This document shows, one piece after another, positions 45,908 through 58,253 of a stretch of DNA of 64,000 bases. Each line of letters starts with the position of its first letter. Position 1 is the stretch's first letter. The notes beneath the pieces were generated by a model, which did not search any database, was not told the DNA's origin, and saw only the letters and a list, made by a program, of their open reading frames with translations. Origin of the DNA: Erigeron canadensis (Eukaryota; Streptophyta; Magnoliopsida; Asterales; Asteraceae); the NCBI RefSeq assembly GCF_010389155.1, contig NC_057762.1, positions 30,192,055-30,256,054 of the forward strand. The letters are read 5' to 3'. Made by a program: the position numbers and the translations under genes.

Positions 45908-47368
45908 GAGTTAACTACAGAAATCGTCCTTATCGTGAACCTTCACTTGTAATTTTCATCCCTAAGTTTAATAAATTATAGTTTTAGTTCAAAAAATTTT
46001 CCCCTGTCAACACTTTTGGTCCTAGGTAGTAACATCCATGAAAAAATCCATCACGTGCCAACCATTTGATGTGTATTTTTGTCATTTTCCTTCTTTCATT
46101 TATCACACTTTCAGTCCAAATTTTTTTTTTACCTTCTTTTTTCTAGATCTTCATCATTTTATATAAATATCTATCATTATCATTAATCAATCCTACACAC
46201 ACCTATACATACACACATAAAAAAACTTAGATATATCAATACAAATTTCTCTATGTGTATCCACACATACACATTAATCTATCAGTATTCATTACTCCTA
46301 ATCTTCTTACTTTTTTATGATTTCTTTACAAGAAAAGTTTTCATTACACACAAAATACCCATATTGTTATCATCTTGTAAAAACCATAACATCAATTGCA
46401 TTCCACCTTTAACATCATCACTCGTTTTCTTTCTCTCTCTTTCTCTTTCTCACTGGAAGTTTTTTTTCGACAACAACTCCATTAGCAATTGTAAGGAGGG
46501 TGACCAGATTTGGATCTGGATTGTGATGGATCGGTTGGAATATGGTCAGAAATTACCATCACCACCGATAGTGGTAGCTGTTTAATAACCACCAGCTCAA
46601 TGTCGCTTCATGCCTTCATCGCCACCACGAATCTCCAGCCACCACCACTGTGTGAATTAATGGGATTACAACTTAAAACCCATTTGATTCACCGCCATTC
46701 GTCACCACATTTTGTCTTCTTTCCGTCGAATTTGATTTGTTAATTTTGAATGGGTTTTGCATTGTTTATCATGTGGGTTTATGTTTAGACATGGATATCA
46801 AATAGTTAATTACAATGATTTTGACCCATATTATCTGAGATTTTGTAGGTAGATTAAAACAAAAAAAAAAAAAAAAGTTTTGATTTTGGTTTGTTTTAAG
46901 AAAGAAGGGTAATTTTGGCTTGTTTTATTTAGATCTACAATTTGCTAAAAAGTGCAGAAAGATTATTTATTTGAGAATTTCATATTTTTAATTTTTGATA
47001 TGAATATATATGTTTAATTTGTGTTGTTGAATAACACCAAACAAATGAAATAAATTTGTTTCCTCTGTTAAATTTTGATGTTTGATATAGATATTGATAC
47101 ATAAATAGATAGATGATGATTGAAATGATAAATGATGAAAGAGGTAAAAATTCAAGTTTAATCATAATTTTGGACTTGTTTTAATGGGAAAAGGACAATT
47201 ATACCCATTACATGCTAGACACGTGATATTGTTTTTAACGAGCGTTTATGGTCAGAACCAAAAGTGTTGATGGTACAAACTTTTTGGGACTAAAACTATA
47301 ATTTATTAAACTTAGGACGAAAGCTGCAAGTCAATGTTCACTATAAGGACGATTTCTGTAATTAACTC
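45908..47368. mobile_element. MULE-type element with 9-bp target duplication
   Basis: Exact flanking repeats TATTATGTA at 45899-45907 and 47369-47377. Terminal inverted repeats of ~150 bases begin GAGTTAACTACAGAAATCGT on the left and read CGATTTCTGTAATTAACTC on the right. Subterminal blocks (TTTAATAAATTATAGTTTTA / TAAAACTATAATTTATTAAA) are also inverted. No transposase. The interior (46230-46745) has a pyrimidine-rich leader-like stretch and open frames (46253-46585, 46510-46743) that could be a captured gene 5' end, but I recognise no protein. Confidence 0.8.
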
Positions 47369-47377
47369 TATTATGTA

Positions 47378-48210
47378 ATAGTATACTTGGTGACGGAATC
47401 AAGATTCAAATTGACTCTTAACAAAAATTTTAGTATTTGATATAAGAAGTTGAAATTTGAGAAAACAAGTTTGTGATAGAAATAAATCAATAATATTAAC
47501 ATTACATGTATTTTTTTTTTCTATTGTTAAAGGCAATTTAACTACATAAAAACAAATAATCAATACAATATTTACAGATCTATCTACTTATGAAACTTGA
47601 ATCCACAACGTGATAGTTAATGTTCATCGTCACATGTCCACAAAGATACACAATCTTGGTTGTGTGTGGATCTTAAGCTCATCTATTAGAGTAATTTAAA
47701 TAAACTTCAACATGTGTCTCTTTTCCATGTCTAAAAAACTACACAAGTGGTATAAGAAATTGGATATTAGAGAGATCTTTTTCCGTGGCAAAAAATTATG
47801 GCAAAGTAAGCATAAATTGTAGGTATTTTTCTGAATTGAATCACATTTTACCTTGTTATATCGGTTTGTGGATGCCCAGCCACGAAAGCAGAAACCGTGA
47901 CGTATCAATGTTTATCATACAAGTTAGTTAATTCGACCAAGTAATGTGTTTTCTTGCTGAATAAAAAGCATTCAACATTTCTGAAAACGAAGAAGGAACG
48001 TAACCTATATTTACTTAGTTAAGACTTCAAGAATACAGACTCGGGTTTCCTTGTTCTTACAAAATACATGACACCCAAAACACCGTTTCAAGAAAATAAC
48101 CATGTTTGAAATTTAAAACTTCCAGTGTATCTTAAAATCTTGAACGGCGACATGTTTATGTCCTCATAATGTAGTTCACGAGTCTGTTCTTCCAGTCATT
48201 CTTCTGCAAA
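47378..48210. other. PSRP1 3' flank
   Basis: AT-rich DNA, then the 3' UTR of PSRP1 (to about 48000). No gene recognised. Confidence 0.4.
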
Positions 48211-50197
48211 CTAATGTTGTTTAAGCATTTCAGCATCCACATTCTCGACTTTCTCAGTTTCACCATTTTCTTTGGGTACTATAATCCCATAACCTCCAGA
48301 TTTTCTTTTGTACAAGATATTAATCTCACCTGGAATTAAATCATCATCAAAGTCTAACACTAGCTCAAAAAGAGTTAATATATAGTAGAGGTGCTAAGAT
48401 AGTCGGGCGAGTACTGGGCTAATCAGGTTCCTTTAAACAAGTGTTTATTAGCACCGGTAAAAACGGGTTGGGTCTGGTAGACTTGATCTACTTAAATCCT
48501 TATATTTTGCCCGTTTTAACACTTTATATATAATGAATACACTAACTATGATTAAAAAACTATATTAATGCAATAAAAAGTCAAAATCTCTTAATAACAT
48601 AGTTTAAGACGTCAATTGCATTAGTGGGAGTCTTTAAACGACTTTTAATCCATTTGGCCTGTAAGACCAAAGTGCATTTCAGCCTAAATTCTTTATGTTG
48701 ACCCATTTGATATACAGCACAACCGAAATCAAATAAGTAAACAGTTTGTACCTACCACCTGTTACAAATAGACCACAAAACCTTACCAGTTTCTTCATTG
48801 CGAAAGCCATAAAAGTCATGATCAACATTTTCTAATTGCTCAATTGCTTCTGAGACAGTCAATGGAGGCATGTCAAAATACTTTGTGCGAACAATCTGCA
48901 CAAATATATATTACATAATGTGAGCTACACACAAAAGTAAACATAAGTGAAACTTCATTATGAAATATGATAACCTCAGGGAGAAGATCATCTGAAACTC
49001 CTTCACTTATTTCTTCTTCTTCTTCTTCTTGAGGAACCGCAACTGAATCATTTATATATATCTGTGGATCCCTAACCTTGAGCCTATCAAATCCCTTCAT
49101 GTGTCTACCATGATCTGAATCTTTCTCCTTAATTTTCCTTAATTTCCTTTGCATCACCGACGATACCATATCAATACTGGCATACAAGGTTTCTGCCTCT
49201 TCTTCTGCCCTGATCACTCCATGTTTCTTTGTAAACAATGTAACCTATGTATCAAACAAATTCATAAGAAAAATGACTCATACTCAAGTACATAAACTCC
49301 CGTTTCAGGTATATAAGGTGTGTCAAGAATCAAACCTCAGTTCGTCGAACTTTAGGGCCTTTTCCGAATTCTCCACCCCTAACAGAAACTCTAACATCCA
49401 CTTCTCTAACAAGGTGGCTATGCTTTTGAATTGCCTTTCCCACCTTATCTTCCACATGATTCTTGACAGATTCAGACAACTGTTATATGTTAAATTGTCA
49501 AAACTTGCTCACATTTTAAGAAAACAAGTACTACTCTCACAGATTATCTTTCTTGTTCAAAACCTACTACTACCTGAGTATAAGAGCAGGTTCTCAACTA
49601 CAACAAAAGTCATTATCCAACTTTTAACTTAATTTCAGACACATTTATTTCCATTTCACTCAAACCAACTCTAAATTTTCACAAAAATGACATTTTTGGG
49701 CATTTTATCTACTAGTTTCCAAAAATGTCAAAAAAAGAAGAAGCAGCATATAAAGACTTTTGATATTACTAACATAACCACTTTCAAGATTTGGTCTTTT
49801 TAGCCTTTTTAGTTTTCTAAGTCTAGTGAACAATTAGCAACTAGTATAATCATAACAACCATCATTACAACTAAATTTCCATAAACCTCATTTCATAAAA
49901 CACAAATTCAATTAAGTTAGAGTACATCACCTCAATATTTTTGCCTTGAAGGATCAATTTGACAGAAGATAAAGGGCCATCCCATGACATTCTGACCAAA
50001 CCATTATTCTGCTTTGTCACACTACTTTTAGGAACATTCTGAACACAAATCTTGGAAAATGAACTTGATTTCAAGAAACTTGATGAAAAAGAGAGTGATG
50101 AAGCAGCAGAAGAAGAAGATGAAGAATTACATGATTTGGGCAAATGGGTGTTTGTTATTTGTAAAGTTTGAGTTGGAGATGTATAAAAAGTTGCCAT
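48211..50197 (-). CDS. PSRP1: Plastid ribosome hibernation factor PSRP1 (long HPF/YfiA family)
   Basis: It binds the decoding and mRNA channel of the plastid 70S ribosome and holds it idle, a light/dark or stress response. Five exons on the - strand: 50197-49931, 49479-49336, 49244-48975, 48895-48787 and 48329-48211, ~302 residues, the usual size. Residues 1-~70 are a Ser/Thr-rich chloroplast transit peptide ([20 protein letters not shown]). The YfiA-like RNA-binding domain follows ([42 protein letters not shown]). An acidic linker ([15 protein letters not shown]) leads to the C-terminal dimerisation domain of long-form [43 protein letters not shown] and [13 protein letters not shown]. All junctions keep the frame. 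Upstream, GGCCCAAT near 50409 is a site II motif. Confidence 0.95.
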
Positions 50198-50639
50198 TTT
50201 TTTGTTAGAAAAATGATGGTTTTTTGAGATGCTTTATGGTGAAGAAGATTTTTTAGTCTAGAAATATCAAAATTTTATTTTTATTCTTTGTTGAATCATT
50301 ATCCGGAATAAGATAATATGCAGAGAGGATAGTGAAAATGGGGGGGACCTATGGGCCATGAAATTGTTTGTTTTCTTGGGTAGAGTGGATGTAAATGGAT
50401 CACTTGTGGCCCAATATTGGAGGGGCATTTCTTGCAAAGTGTTGCACGTTTACAAAGTACAAACTACAAAGTTAGTCATATGTGGTAAAAAATAAGCATT
50501 AGTTTAGATAAAAATGCATTCAATGGAAAGATTAAGGAGGACGAAATGATATACGAGTATATATGTGACAAACTTTAAGCATGTAACCATCCATTGATCC
50601 ACACATGTAATACTTTTATAAAGGAATATATATACTTGT
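50198..50639. other. PSRP1 5' flank
   Basis: Leader and promoter of PSRP1 with GGGCCATG (about 50352) and TGGCCCAAT (about 50408) motifs. No other gene. Confidence 0.4.
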
Positions 50640-50780
50640 TTAAACCATCTGGGTTGGATCAAGTGGTTCAGAGTTAAAGGTTCGACCCTCATGTCTAGCA
50701 AAGCTGGAGTCTGGAGTAAGATTGTCTATATCTCAACCTTTTACATACACCATCAAAGACTGACATAAGGGGTTACTTTA
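50640..50780 (+). mobile_element. SINE (same family as 19640-19872)
   Basis: CTGGGTTGGATCAAGTGGTTCAGAG (A box) and AAAGGTTCGACCCTCATGTC (B box), then GCAAAGCTGGAGTCTGGAGT and GTCTATATCTCAACC..TACACCATCAAAGA. It follows the layout of the other copies. The 3' end was not resolved. Confidence 0.55.
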
Positions 50781-51640
50781 CTTTATACATACTTGTTCAA
50801 AATTTGATGCACACGTGTCGTTTTTCTTCTTAATTTGTGATGATGAGCTTTGCTTTACGGGGGAATTTTGGTAATTTGACATGCCATATAAAGGAAAATC
50901 TTTAGAAACTATTCTCGGTCTCTGTCGCATTAGACGAATATTAGTTTAGATGTATTAAAATTATGAGGGGACCCAAGATAAATGTTTATTACAGAGTAGT
51001 ATCGATAGCCACCTTATATTGGTAACAATTTCTTTTTGATAACATAAGTGACTGTATACCTCTAGCCATATTGGCATATTGGTATGGATAAGCACAAATA
51101 ATTTGTTGTTTTCCATCACAATGAGAATGAAAGTGACACGTGACTTCATCGTTTAATTATCAACAATCTACAAATAACATCAAATATTAAGTCTTGCTTT
51201 TTGCAATGTTTATCAAAATGCTTCTTTTTTGAAGGGCTGAATACAAAACTTGCAGTTTAATAAATAGCAAATTTTGTAATGTAGTGTAATGTAAGAGGTT
51301 GGTTGAGCATTTTACAACACATTGTCCTCGTTATAACTTGAACTCATGTTAGCTAGTAAGCCAATAATTATTAAACAATGAATTTAGCCTTTTCTGTTTA
51401 CATATTATTATATAGGGGCAATAAAAATGGTGTATGAAAGGAAAGCTTCAATAGAAGGTCTTCAGCATTCTTAAAGATAGTTGTGCTTTCAATTGACACT
51501 ATCTCTTTCCGTTACATAAATTGTAAGTAATCAAGCAGAACCAGTACTACAACAATGACATCCAATCTTGTCATGAGGAATGTATGAGCGGAATAAGATG
51601 TAGACAGTTATACCTCTACCTAATTTTAAAAAGACCGCTT
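50781..51640. other. Intergenic DNA
   Basis: No gene. A decayed SINE-like piece may lie on the - strand at about 51535-51640 (GGTAGAGGTATAACTGTCTA followed by CATCTTATTCC), too diverged to call separately. Confidence 0.35.
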
Positions 51641-52128
51641 CAAAAAGGAAAATTGGCAAACAAGCACAACTAGTACTGTTCTATGACGCCTTGGATTGAT
51701 TTTATTGCCTTTTGGATGCTGAATCGAGTCCTTCTCCTGGTGGATTACGAGCTCCTGATCGTCACATGTTTTGGTCGTGATGTTATATATTGCTGTTTGG
51801 ATGTACTTTCTATTGTTCTCGTTATTTAGTATGTTGCTTCTTAGGGACCCCTGATACATGGTTGGGATTACATCAAAAACATCACGAAGTGAAAACCGGT
51901 GGCGTAACCTTCGTTGGTTGGAAGTTTTTCTCGTGTCTTGGGTCACCGTAATCGGCACGAGTTTTTTCACTCATTTTGTAGTCCTCGCAGTTAATGTGTT
52001 GGGATGAGTCTAGATTTGTTGTATTGGTTTTTATCTAGACTTGTTTATTGTATGTATGCTTTTAAGCAGCTAGCACCTTGTTAGTTGTTATTTAGTTAAT
52101 AAAATTTCTGCCGTTCTAAAAAAAATAC
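51640..52128 (+). mobile_element. 3' end of a LINE (5'-truncated)
   Basis: The tail GTTAGTTGTTATTTAGTTAA followed by TAAAATTTCTGCCGTTC and an A-run (52117-52126) is the usual 3' terminus of plant L1-type LINEs. The preceding sequence has several stops in all frames. The - strand open frame 51626-51970 has no recognisable product and is probably antisense to the LINE remnant. Confidence 0.4.
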
Positions 52129-53553
52129 CGTAATCCCAAATGTTTTCAGACAGTTGTTTTCATAATGGCACATTACCAGAAACATAGGTTGGCATGCTCA
52201 ACTAAAGCTACTTCCATATGAAAAAGATTTTAAAAAGTTTGAAATTGACATTCATACCACTACCAAAAATCAACTGGCCCACACACAATGCAAAACCCAT
52301 TTTACTGTCTTCCTTAAGAAGTCCTCAACTACCCCCATAAAAGGCCATAAAATCTCATTTCTTAGCATAAAAGGCAGAGAGTTTGAGACACAAATGGTCA
52401 AATCTTTAACCCCACTGCCACCCAAAGTCAGGTTTCATAGATTCTTCATGTTTCCCTCTTTTTTCATTTCTTACTTTTCACTCAAGCATTCAATCAGTAA
52501 ACATAATAACCTCACCCCAAATGAAGAAACTGTTGACTATTTTATCCCTAAGCGCTTTATAAAGCTTTCCACTTTATATTCCATTTGGCACTTTACAAGA
52601 TCCTTGATACCCTAGATATCCTTGTTTCAATCATACCATCCACTGCAAGAACGGAACATACCGAACATGGACCTTAAACACAAGTACAAAACATAAATTT
52701 AGTGATTGAAGTCGACATCGTACATAAAGAACAGTAAAAAGTACTAGAGGAAAGCTAAATGACTCGGTGTAACTTTTATGGTTAATCATGGGAGTTTTTA
52801 GCAGCATGAAGATGAATATGCAAAATTGTGCATGATATAACATGGGATACTGTTTTGTAGTTAATACCATCATTTTCAATATCTAGTGAGCTTCTTTTTT
52901 TCTTTTTTTTTTTCCTTTATAAAAAGGTTAATCATTTCTTGAGGCCACTTCTTGAGCCTACTTGATATTAGTCATGTAAAGACTACCTTTTATAGTGCTA
53001 GTATAAATCAATCTCAAAAGCCACAACCTACTCCTAGCAGTTAAAATGAGTTGCTGAAATACCTCAATATCAATAATAAGCCATTAGGCAGGCAATTTTT
53101 GTAAAACTTTTCTAGATTAAACATGTTATGTCACTTCTAAATTCTACAATATAGGATCTGCATCATTAGGTCAGCAAAGGGTGTGTTTGGAACTCATTAT
53201 CTAATTACTCAACTTTTTTCAAACAAAAAAAAAAGAAGTTAGAGATTCTTACTTCTAATTCGCAGACCATCTCTTCTGATTCACAACGATATCGTTTTTG
53301 GTCATTCAATATATTTACTTCCCAAAATCTCCTATCTTGCCAAGCACTCAAATTGCCATCTTTTAAAGCTTTGTTTCATTGCAATGATTCTCTATTCTGA
53401 TTAATTAAAATATTGCATGCTCACTTTCAAAATCTATGGTATATAACTCAATATTAACCCACCATCTACCATTATTGAGGAGCTCTAAAGGTATAAAAGC
53501 ATAAGGTCCAAAATTAGTTGCCACTTTCATCTTATTAGCTCTACATTTACTCC
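52129..53553. other. NHL upstream region
   Basis: No gene seen; open frames at 52394-52615 and 52631-52879 lack motifs. Poly-T near 52895-52915 and poly-A near 53223-53235. Confidence 0.4.
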
Positions 53554-53564
53554 TATATATATAA
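53554..53564 (+). promoter_or_regulatory. TATA box of the NHL gene
   Basis: TATATATATAA lies 61-71 bases before the ATG at 53625 in an otherwise pyrimidine-rich leader (CTTTCTCCCTCATTC). Position and sequence fit a core TATA element. Confidence 0.5.
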
Positions 53565-53624
53565 CCCTCACACCACCCTTAATTTAGTCTTGTAAACTAA
53601 CTTTCTCCCTCATTCATACAACAG

Positions 53625-54260
53625 ATGTCTCAAATCGATGAAAAATCACCCGAACACTGTGCAGAAAAGAAAGTCATAAAGATTAAGAAGCATCACAAGA
53701 AACTATTCTATACGTTCACCACCTTCTTCCTTTCAATCCTCTTAGTTATGCTCCTTGTCTGGCTCGTACTCCACCCTACCAAGCCAGAGTTTGCCCTAAA
53801 AGAAGCTGATATATACCAACTTACACTCTCAGGATCTCACCTTCTCAATTCATCCATTCAAATCACCTTTCTGTCAAACAACCCGAATCAAAAAGTTGGA
53901 ATCTACTATGACGAAATCCAAGTTTATGCTTCCTATAAGGGTCAACAAATAACACTTGATTCATCTGTCCCTCCCTTTTACCAAGAACATAAAGACACCA
54001 ATCTTTTATCAATGGTTTTGGTCGCAAACAGTTTGCCTGTGGATCCCTCTTTCGGTTATGAATTGGGTCATGATCAGATGGCGGGAAAACTAGTTTTGAA
54101 CGTCAAGGCAAATGGACGACTCAGATGGAGGGTGGGAACCTGGGTCTCTGGCAGGTATAGGTTTAATGTAAACTGTGTTACCGTTTTACTTTTTGGTTCA
54201 TTTGCACCTGCAGGTCCATTGACTGCCAAGCAAGGGACCCAGTGTTCAACTACAATTTGA
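53625..54260 (+). CDS. NDR1/HIN1-like (NHL), LEA-2 domain membrane protein
   Basis: NHL proteins are plasma-membrane proteins linked to pathogen and stress responses; NDR1 anchors cell wall to membrane. It is a single exon of 211 residues, normal for the family. A basic cytosolic N-terminus (KKVIKIKKHHKKL) is followed by one membrane helix at residues ~32-50 (TFFLSILLVMLLVWLVL) and the family hallmark HPTKPEFALKEADIYQLTL. Next come the LEA-2 fold, SNNPNQKVGIYYDEIQVYAS (NPN motif and YYD) and QQITLDSSVPPFYQEHKDTN, then RLRWRVGTWVSGRYRFNVNC. The C-terminus carries a further Cys (GTQCSTTI). Start context and TATA are good. Specific function cannot be assigned. Confidence 0.92.
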   Translation: MSQIDEKSPEHCAEKKVIKIKKHHKKLFYTFTTFFLSILLVMLLVWLVLHPTKPEFALKEADIYQLTLSGSHLLNSSIQITFLSNNPNQKVGIYYDEIQVYASYKGQQITLDSSVPPFYQEHKDTNLLSMVLVANSLPVDPSFGYELGHDQMAGKLVLNVKANGRLRWRVGTWVSGRYRFNVNCVTVLLFGSFAPAGPLTAKQGTQCSTTI

Positions 54261-55629
54261 CCACCAAATACTATACGTATAGGTTGAATTAAACTTCAGA
54301 GATGATAAGTTCTCTTAAGTGAATATGTAAAGTGTTTTTACGGTTTGTAAATCTTGTCTTTGGTTCTTTATCCCTCAATATGATATAATGAGATAGTTCT
54401 CCCGTGCTATATATTAGTAGCGGATTTCAACCTTTTTGCTAGTTTTCACTTGGGATTATACGAAAGATGATAATGATGTTATCGTATTCATATGTATAAG
54501 AAACTAATCTAGTCATTTAATGTCGATGGATACCCTTCAATAATTCTACAAGACCCTTTATAGCTAATGAAAAATGTCAAAATGATGGGGAGCTGTGGTC
54601 CTGTGGAGATTGGGGCGAGTAACAAGCAAGCATGGGTTGGGCTAAAAACTGGTCATCATTTGTGTATAGGTCAGGCCGGGTTGGGTCTACTGTCATGCAC
54701 CTTTTGTTCATATCTAAAATACAATTACAACCAATATCCTCACAATAACCTGGATTTGTTGAATAAAACAAACTAGAAGGTTGTATGCATTAAAAAGAAA
54801 AACTATACCTATAGAGCTCATCAATAATAGTACTGTAGATGGTACTTGAGAAAAACTATACTTTTAGAGCTCCTCAATAATCGTTAAATAAAACAATTAG
54901 AAGGTTGTCACCTCCAATCCTTATTATAGCTGAAAGCTATCCCAGTCCAAGACAACTATATAAAGCTCAATAAACAAGGTTATACTAGTAATCCTGTTAT
55001 CCTATTTCTTTTTCATTCAATTGCCGGTTCAACATGTTAACATTACTGACATTATTTCTGCTACACTCAGTTTTTTTTTCACGCAAATAACAGATCCAAT
55101 TCTTTATAGATTGGTATATCAGAAATCATTTCTAGCTATATTTGGAGCTACTTCTTTATCTTCGGATGATGGCAATCACTTTCAATCAATTTAATGCACC
55201 AATGTCCACCAACACTCATAATGCAAAAGGCCCTAATCTTTTTGTTGTTCAGTCAACATCAGAGTGAACCAATATCAAACACCAAAGGTTACATAGTATT
55301 GCTGACATTCTAACTATCTGTTGGCAGTGAAAGGCACGGTTTCTTTAAGGCAGCTTCCTATGTTTCACTTTACGTACAGCAAATTGGCAACTGAAAGCGG
55401 CATGCTCCAAAATGGTGAAATTGCACATGATAAGGGGATAAGTATATCTAAAATTAAATGAACTATAAACAATGATTGTGAGATATAATTCAGTATGCCT
55501 GATCTTATTCTCTAATAGATAATATCCTAGGATGAGCTTAGGCATCACTATAAGCGAAGCTAACTCTCAAACATCATCCAATTCTTTTCTTTTTGCTAAA
55601 TGATAAATGGAGTACGTTTTTTCATAGTC
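54261..55629. other. NHL 3' flank
   Basis: 3' UTR and AT-rich DNA. A duplicated stretch AGAGCTC.TCAATAAT..AACTATAC.TATAGAG occurs near 54800-54880. No gene recognised. Confidence 0.35.
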
Positions 55630-55762
55630 AGGTTACCCGGGAGGAAGAGTCTTTTTACACCCTTTCATGGCCATCCCCAAAACATTTACCTAGGAAGGTT
55701 AAAACCTGAAACCTCTTGTGAGGATATCAGGACGTCTAACCACCAGGCCAGTTAATTTGATT
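55630..55762 (-). mobile_element. SINE fragment (same family as 26705-26835)
   Basis: Reads, on the - strand, GGCCTGGTGGTTAGACGTCC, then CCTCACAAGAGGTTTCAGG and TTTTAACCTTCC, matching the copy in the SR34a intron. A/B-box-like spacing. Confidence 0.5.
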
Positions 55763-57335
55763 CCTACCATGATCTCTTCATTAGTTAGCTTCATTAGTAC
55801 TTTCAAACAAATCCTGTGATTGAAAGCTTCCCAAAATTAATTTCAATCACAATGATTTCCACCATCGAGCAACTAAATAGTGACAATAACATCATGCCCT
55901 CTTTTGTATCATTCTAGCTTGGTTAAAGACTAATAAAAAGTCACGGGATAACATTCAGATCACACAATGGAAAGGACAAGTGCCAATGATAGAACTCGCC
56001 TACTATTTAACGCAAGAAATGACACCAGAAAAGAGTAGAAAGATACAAATGCTTTTATCTCTCCCAAATGCATTGGCTTTCCATAGGTCTATTTGGGACC
56101 AATGATGCATAATATAACCCTTAATAAATTCAAACATACCAAACCATATCATCTCCATTTATAACTTAATGTGGTGTAAACATTATTAAAATATCGTTAC
56201 ATACTTTAATCATGGAAATTCTCACATTGCTTATTTGACTAATAAATCAAACATAGTAAACTCTTTGTATCAAGTAATATTCAAGAGTTTCCTTTATGCG
56301 TTTGTACATTGTGTAGCTTTTGATATACCTATAACTCTTTCTTCGGCCTAAAATAATCCATAGCGATAGTCTCTTATAAGATAGGTAGAGTTCCTCATTG
56401 GTTAGTGGTTAGACGTTCTTTGATAAACCTATAACCTTCTGATTCGAGAACTAAAGTTGAAATCATATGTCAAGAAAAAAAATATATCATGCCTTTGGGT
56501 ACCAACTACCAAGAGATATGGTGAAAACCAAAGTGGTTGAGGATTCAAGTCCTATTTGGGAGAAAAGTACACAGAGGGTGAGTGTCAATTTCCGTTCAAA
56601 GAAACTGTTAAGAGTTAAGACACCAACAAACATCTCATTACATACGGTCTATTAGAATCTAAAGTCTTGTGTAACTTTAATACCCTTGTTCAAGTAAAAG
56701 ACTAGCACAATCAGCCCCACATCAAGTGCAATCCACGGTGTAGGTTATTTGTAGCCCACACGTTAAGGCTTATAAGTATTCACGCTTCTCACTTTTATGT
56801 CCATGTAAAAGGATCACCTTTTGGGCGTTTAAAGTTCATTACTATCTCTCATACTGAAAGTTGTAATCATGCTAATTCAAAAGATAGCCTCAACTATTGA
56901 TGTAAAGGTGCAAAAGACACCCGCCTGAGTTAATTGTATCGAGAGGTAACGTACTTTTGATCAATTACATTTAAAAACCACCATACTTCAGTTATACTCA
57001 TTATAAGCACTTAACGCACCAGAACCTATATCTAAGCATATGCAAAATCTTACACTAGCTCATCTAACACAAAAATGAGCATTTCACATGATATATTCAT
57101 CACACACAGAAATCAACACAAAAAAGTTCAATCATATTTTAGACATAGCTTAGTGCAATCCACATATCAACAAAGAAGCAATGGCAATCATATTTACTAA
57201 GGATCAAACATTAGTATTCAGGACATCATTTGTAACAGATAATCAACTTCATACAGATATAAAGTTTCAACCTTTTCCATCAATTACAAAAACAAAAAAG
57301 GATCAAACTCACCTCCACCAATGCATATGCAATTT
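55763..57335. other. Intergenic DNA with SINE-like piece
   Basis: A + strand SINE-like head is at about 56390-56460 (TTGGTTAGTGGTTAGACGTT and CTGATTCGAGAAC), with a body up to ~56650. The 3' UTR of the Nudix-like gene occupies the right part, with a possible UTR intron donor (GTGGAG|GTGAGT on the - strand, near 57311). No other gene. Confidence 0.4.
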
Positions 57336-58253
57336 TCAAGACGAAACGGTATCAGAATCAACCCATTTCCAATAATGTTTCTTACACGAAACCGCGTTCA
57401 CATTAACCGCCCCCAAACCCTTATACTCATCATCTTCTTCAGTACTAAACTCACAATCAGGCAACCCATCAACAATCACATCAAGACTATGCAAAACATA
57501 ACAAGCAGGCAATCCAGGATACGAAACCGACAACCTTTCTTCCACTTTACTCGAATACGAATTGGGTATAATCTTAACACATTCATCCAATTTTTTATCA
57601 TCACCACTTTTTATTACAATTGAACCAAGTTCTTCTTTAACTGCCCTGAAAACAGCTTGTTCAACAGTCTCATTAGGTTTCATTTTTTCGGATAAGGGTC
57701 TAAACCGTTTTCGGGTATCCCCATTTGATAATTCTTGATGGGTTTCAATCAAGATTCGATTTTGATCATCCAAGATTCTTAAGACAACAACATCAAGTGT
57801 TCTCACAGGTGGGGTTGCATCAGCAAGTGATATTTCGCCGTCAGTGAGTTCTAACCAAAGATTATGTACGTTTTTGGTTCCGGGTCGGGTCCCCCAAGTG
57901 GATAATGAGTCAGAGGGGAGACGAGGTTTGAGCCAATCGGAAAGGGATTGTGGGGTTGGGAAGTTATGGCGGTTTATGGTGGTGTTGGTGGTGGTGGTTA
58001 ACGGCATGGTGATTGGGAATTTGATGAAACGACGTTGTTTTGTGGTATTCGGGGAATGGAGAATGAAGAGGGATAAAGTAGAAAAAATGAAATCGGAAAG
58101 TGGGTTTTGGTGGGGTTTGGTTAAGGATGATTGTGGTGGCGGTAGCGGTGGAGTCATGTGGTGGTGGTGGTGGTTTAGTGGGTTGTGGAGGTGGCCGGAA
58201 AGTTGATGGTTATGGTTGTCGTCATTTTGGGTGGTGGAGGAAAAGAGTGCCAA
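57336..58253 (-). CDS. Nudix hydrolase-like protein with degenerate Nudix box
   Basis: Single exon, 305 residues. The N-terminal ~90 residues are low complexity (NPLNHHHHHMTPPLPPP) with one short hydrophobic stretch (LSDFIFSTLSLFIL), possibly a targeting or anchoring segment. The conserved part starts SLSDWLKPRLPSDSLSTWGT, then GTKNVHNLWLELTDGE and VRTLDVVVLRIL. The Nudix-box position reads EKMKPNETVEQAVFRAVKEELG. The consensus GX5EX7REUXEEXGU keeps the EE pair, but the first Gly is Glu and the RE is RA. This family is annotated in plants as Nudix-like without known substrate, so catalysis is uncertain. The ATG at 58253 is the first in frame; a later Met at about residue 32 is an alternative. 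Confidence 0.8.
   Translation of the reverse strand: MALFSSTTQNDDNHNHQLSGHLHNPLNHHHHHMTPPLPPPQSSLTKPHQNPLSDFIFSTLSLFILHSPNTTKQRRFIKFPITMPLTTTTNTTINRHNFPTPQSLSDWLKPRLPSDSLSTWGTRPGTKNVHNLWLELTDGEISLADATPPVRTLDVVVLRILDDQNRILIETHQELSNGDTRKRFRPLSEKMKPNETVEQAVFRAVKEELGSIVIKSGDDKKLDECVKIIPNSYSSKVEERLSVSYPGLPACYVLHSLDVIVDGLPDCEFSTEEDDEYKGLGAVNVNAVSCKKHYWKWVDSDTVSS

Noticed and set aside
46253..46743. Two overlapping open frames within the second MULE as a gene
   Set aside because: No recognisable domain and no splice or stop context; noted only as possible captured sequence.
51626..51970. 114-codon - strand frame
   Set aside because: No known motif; it lies antisense to what looks like a LINE 3' end.
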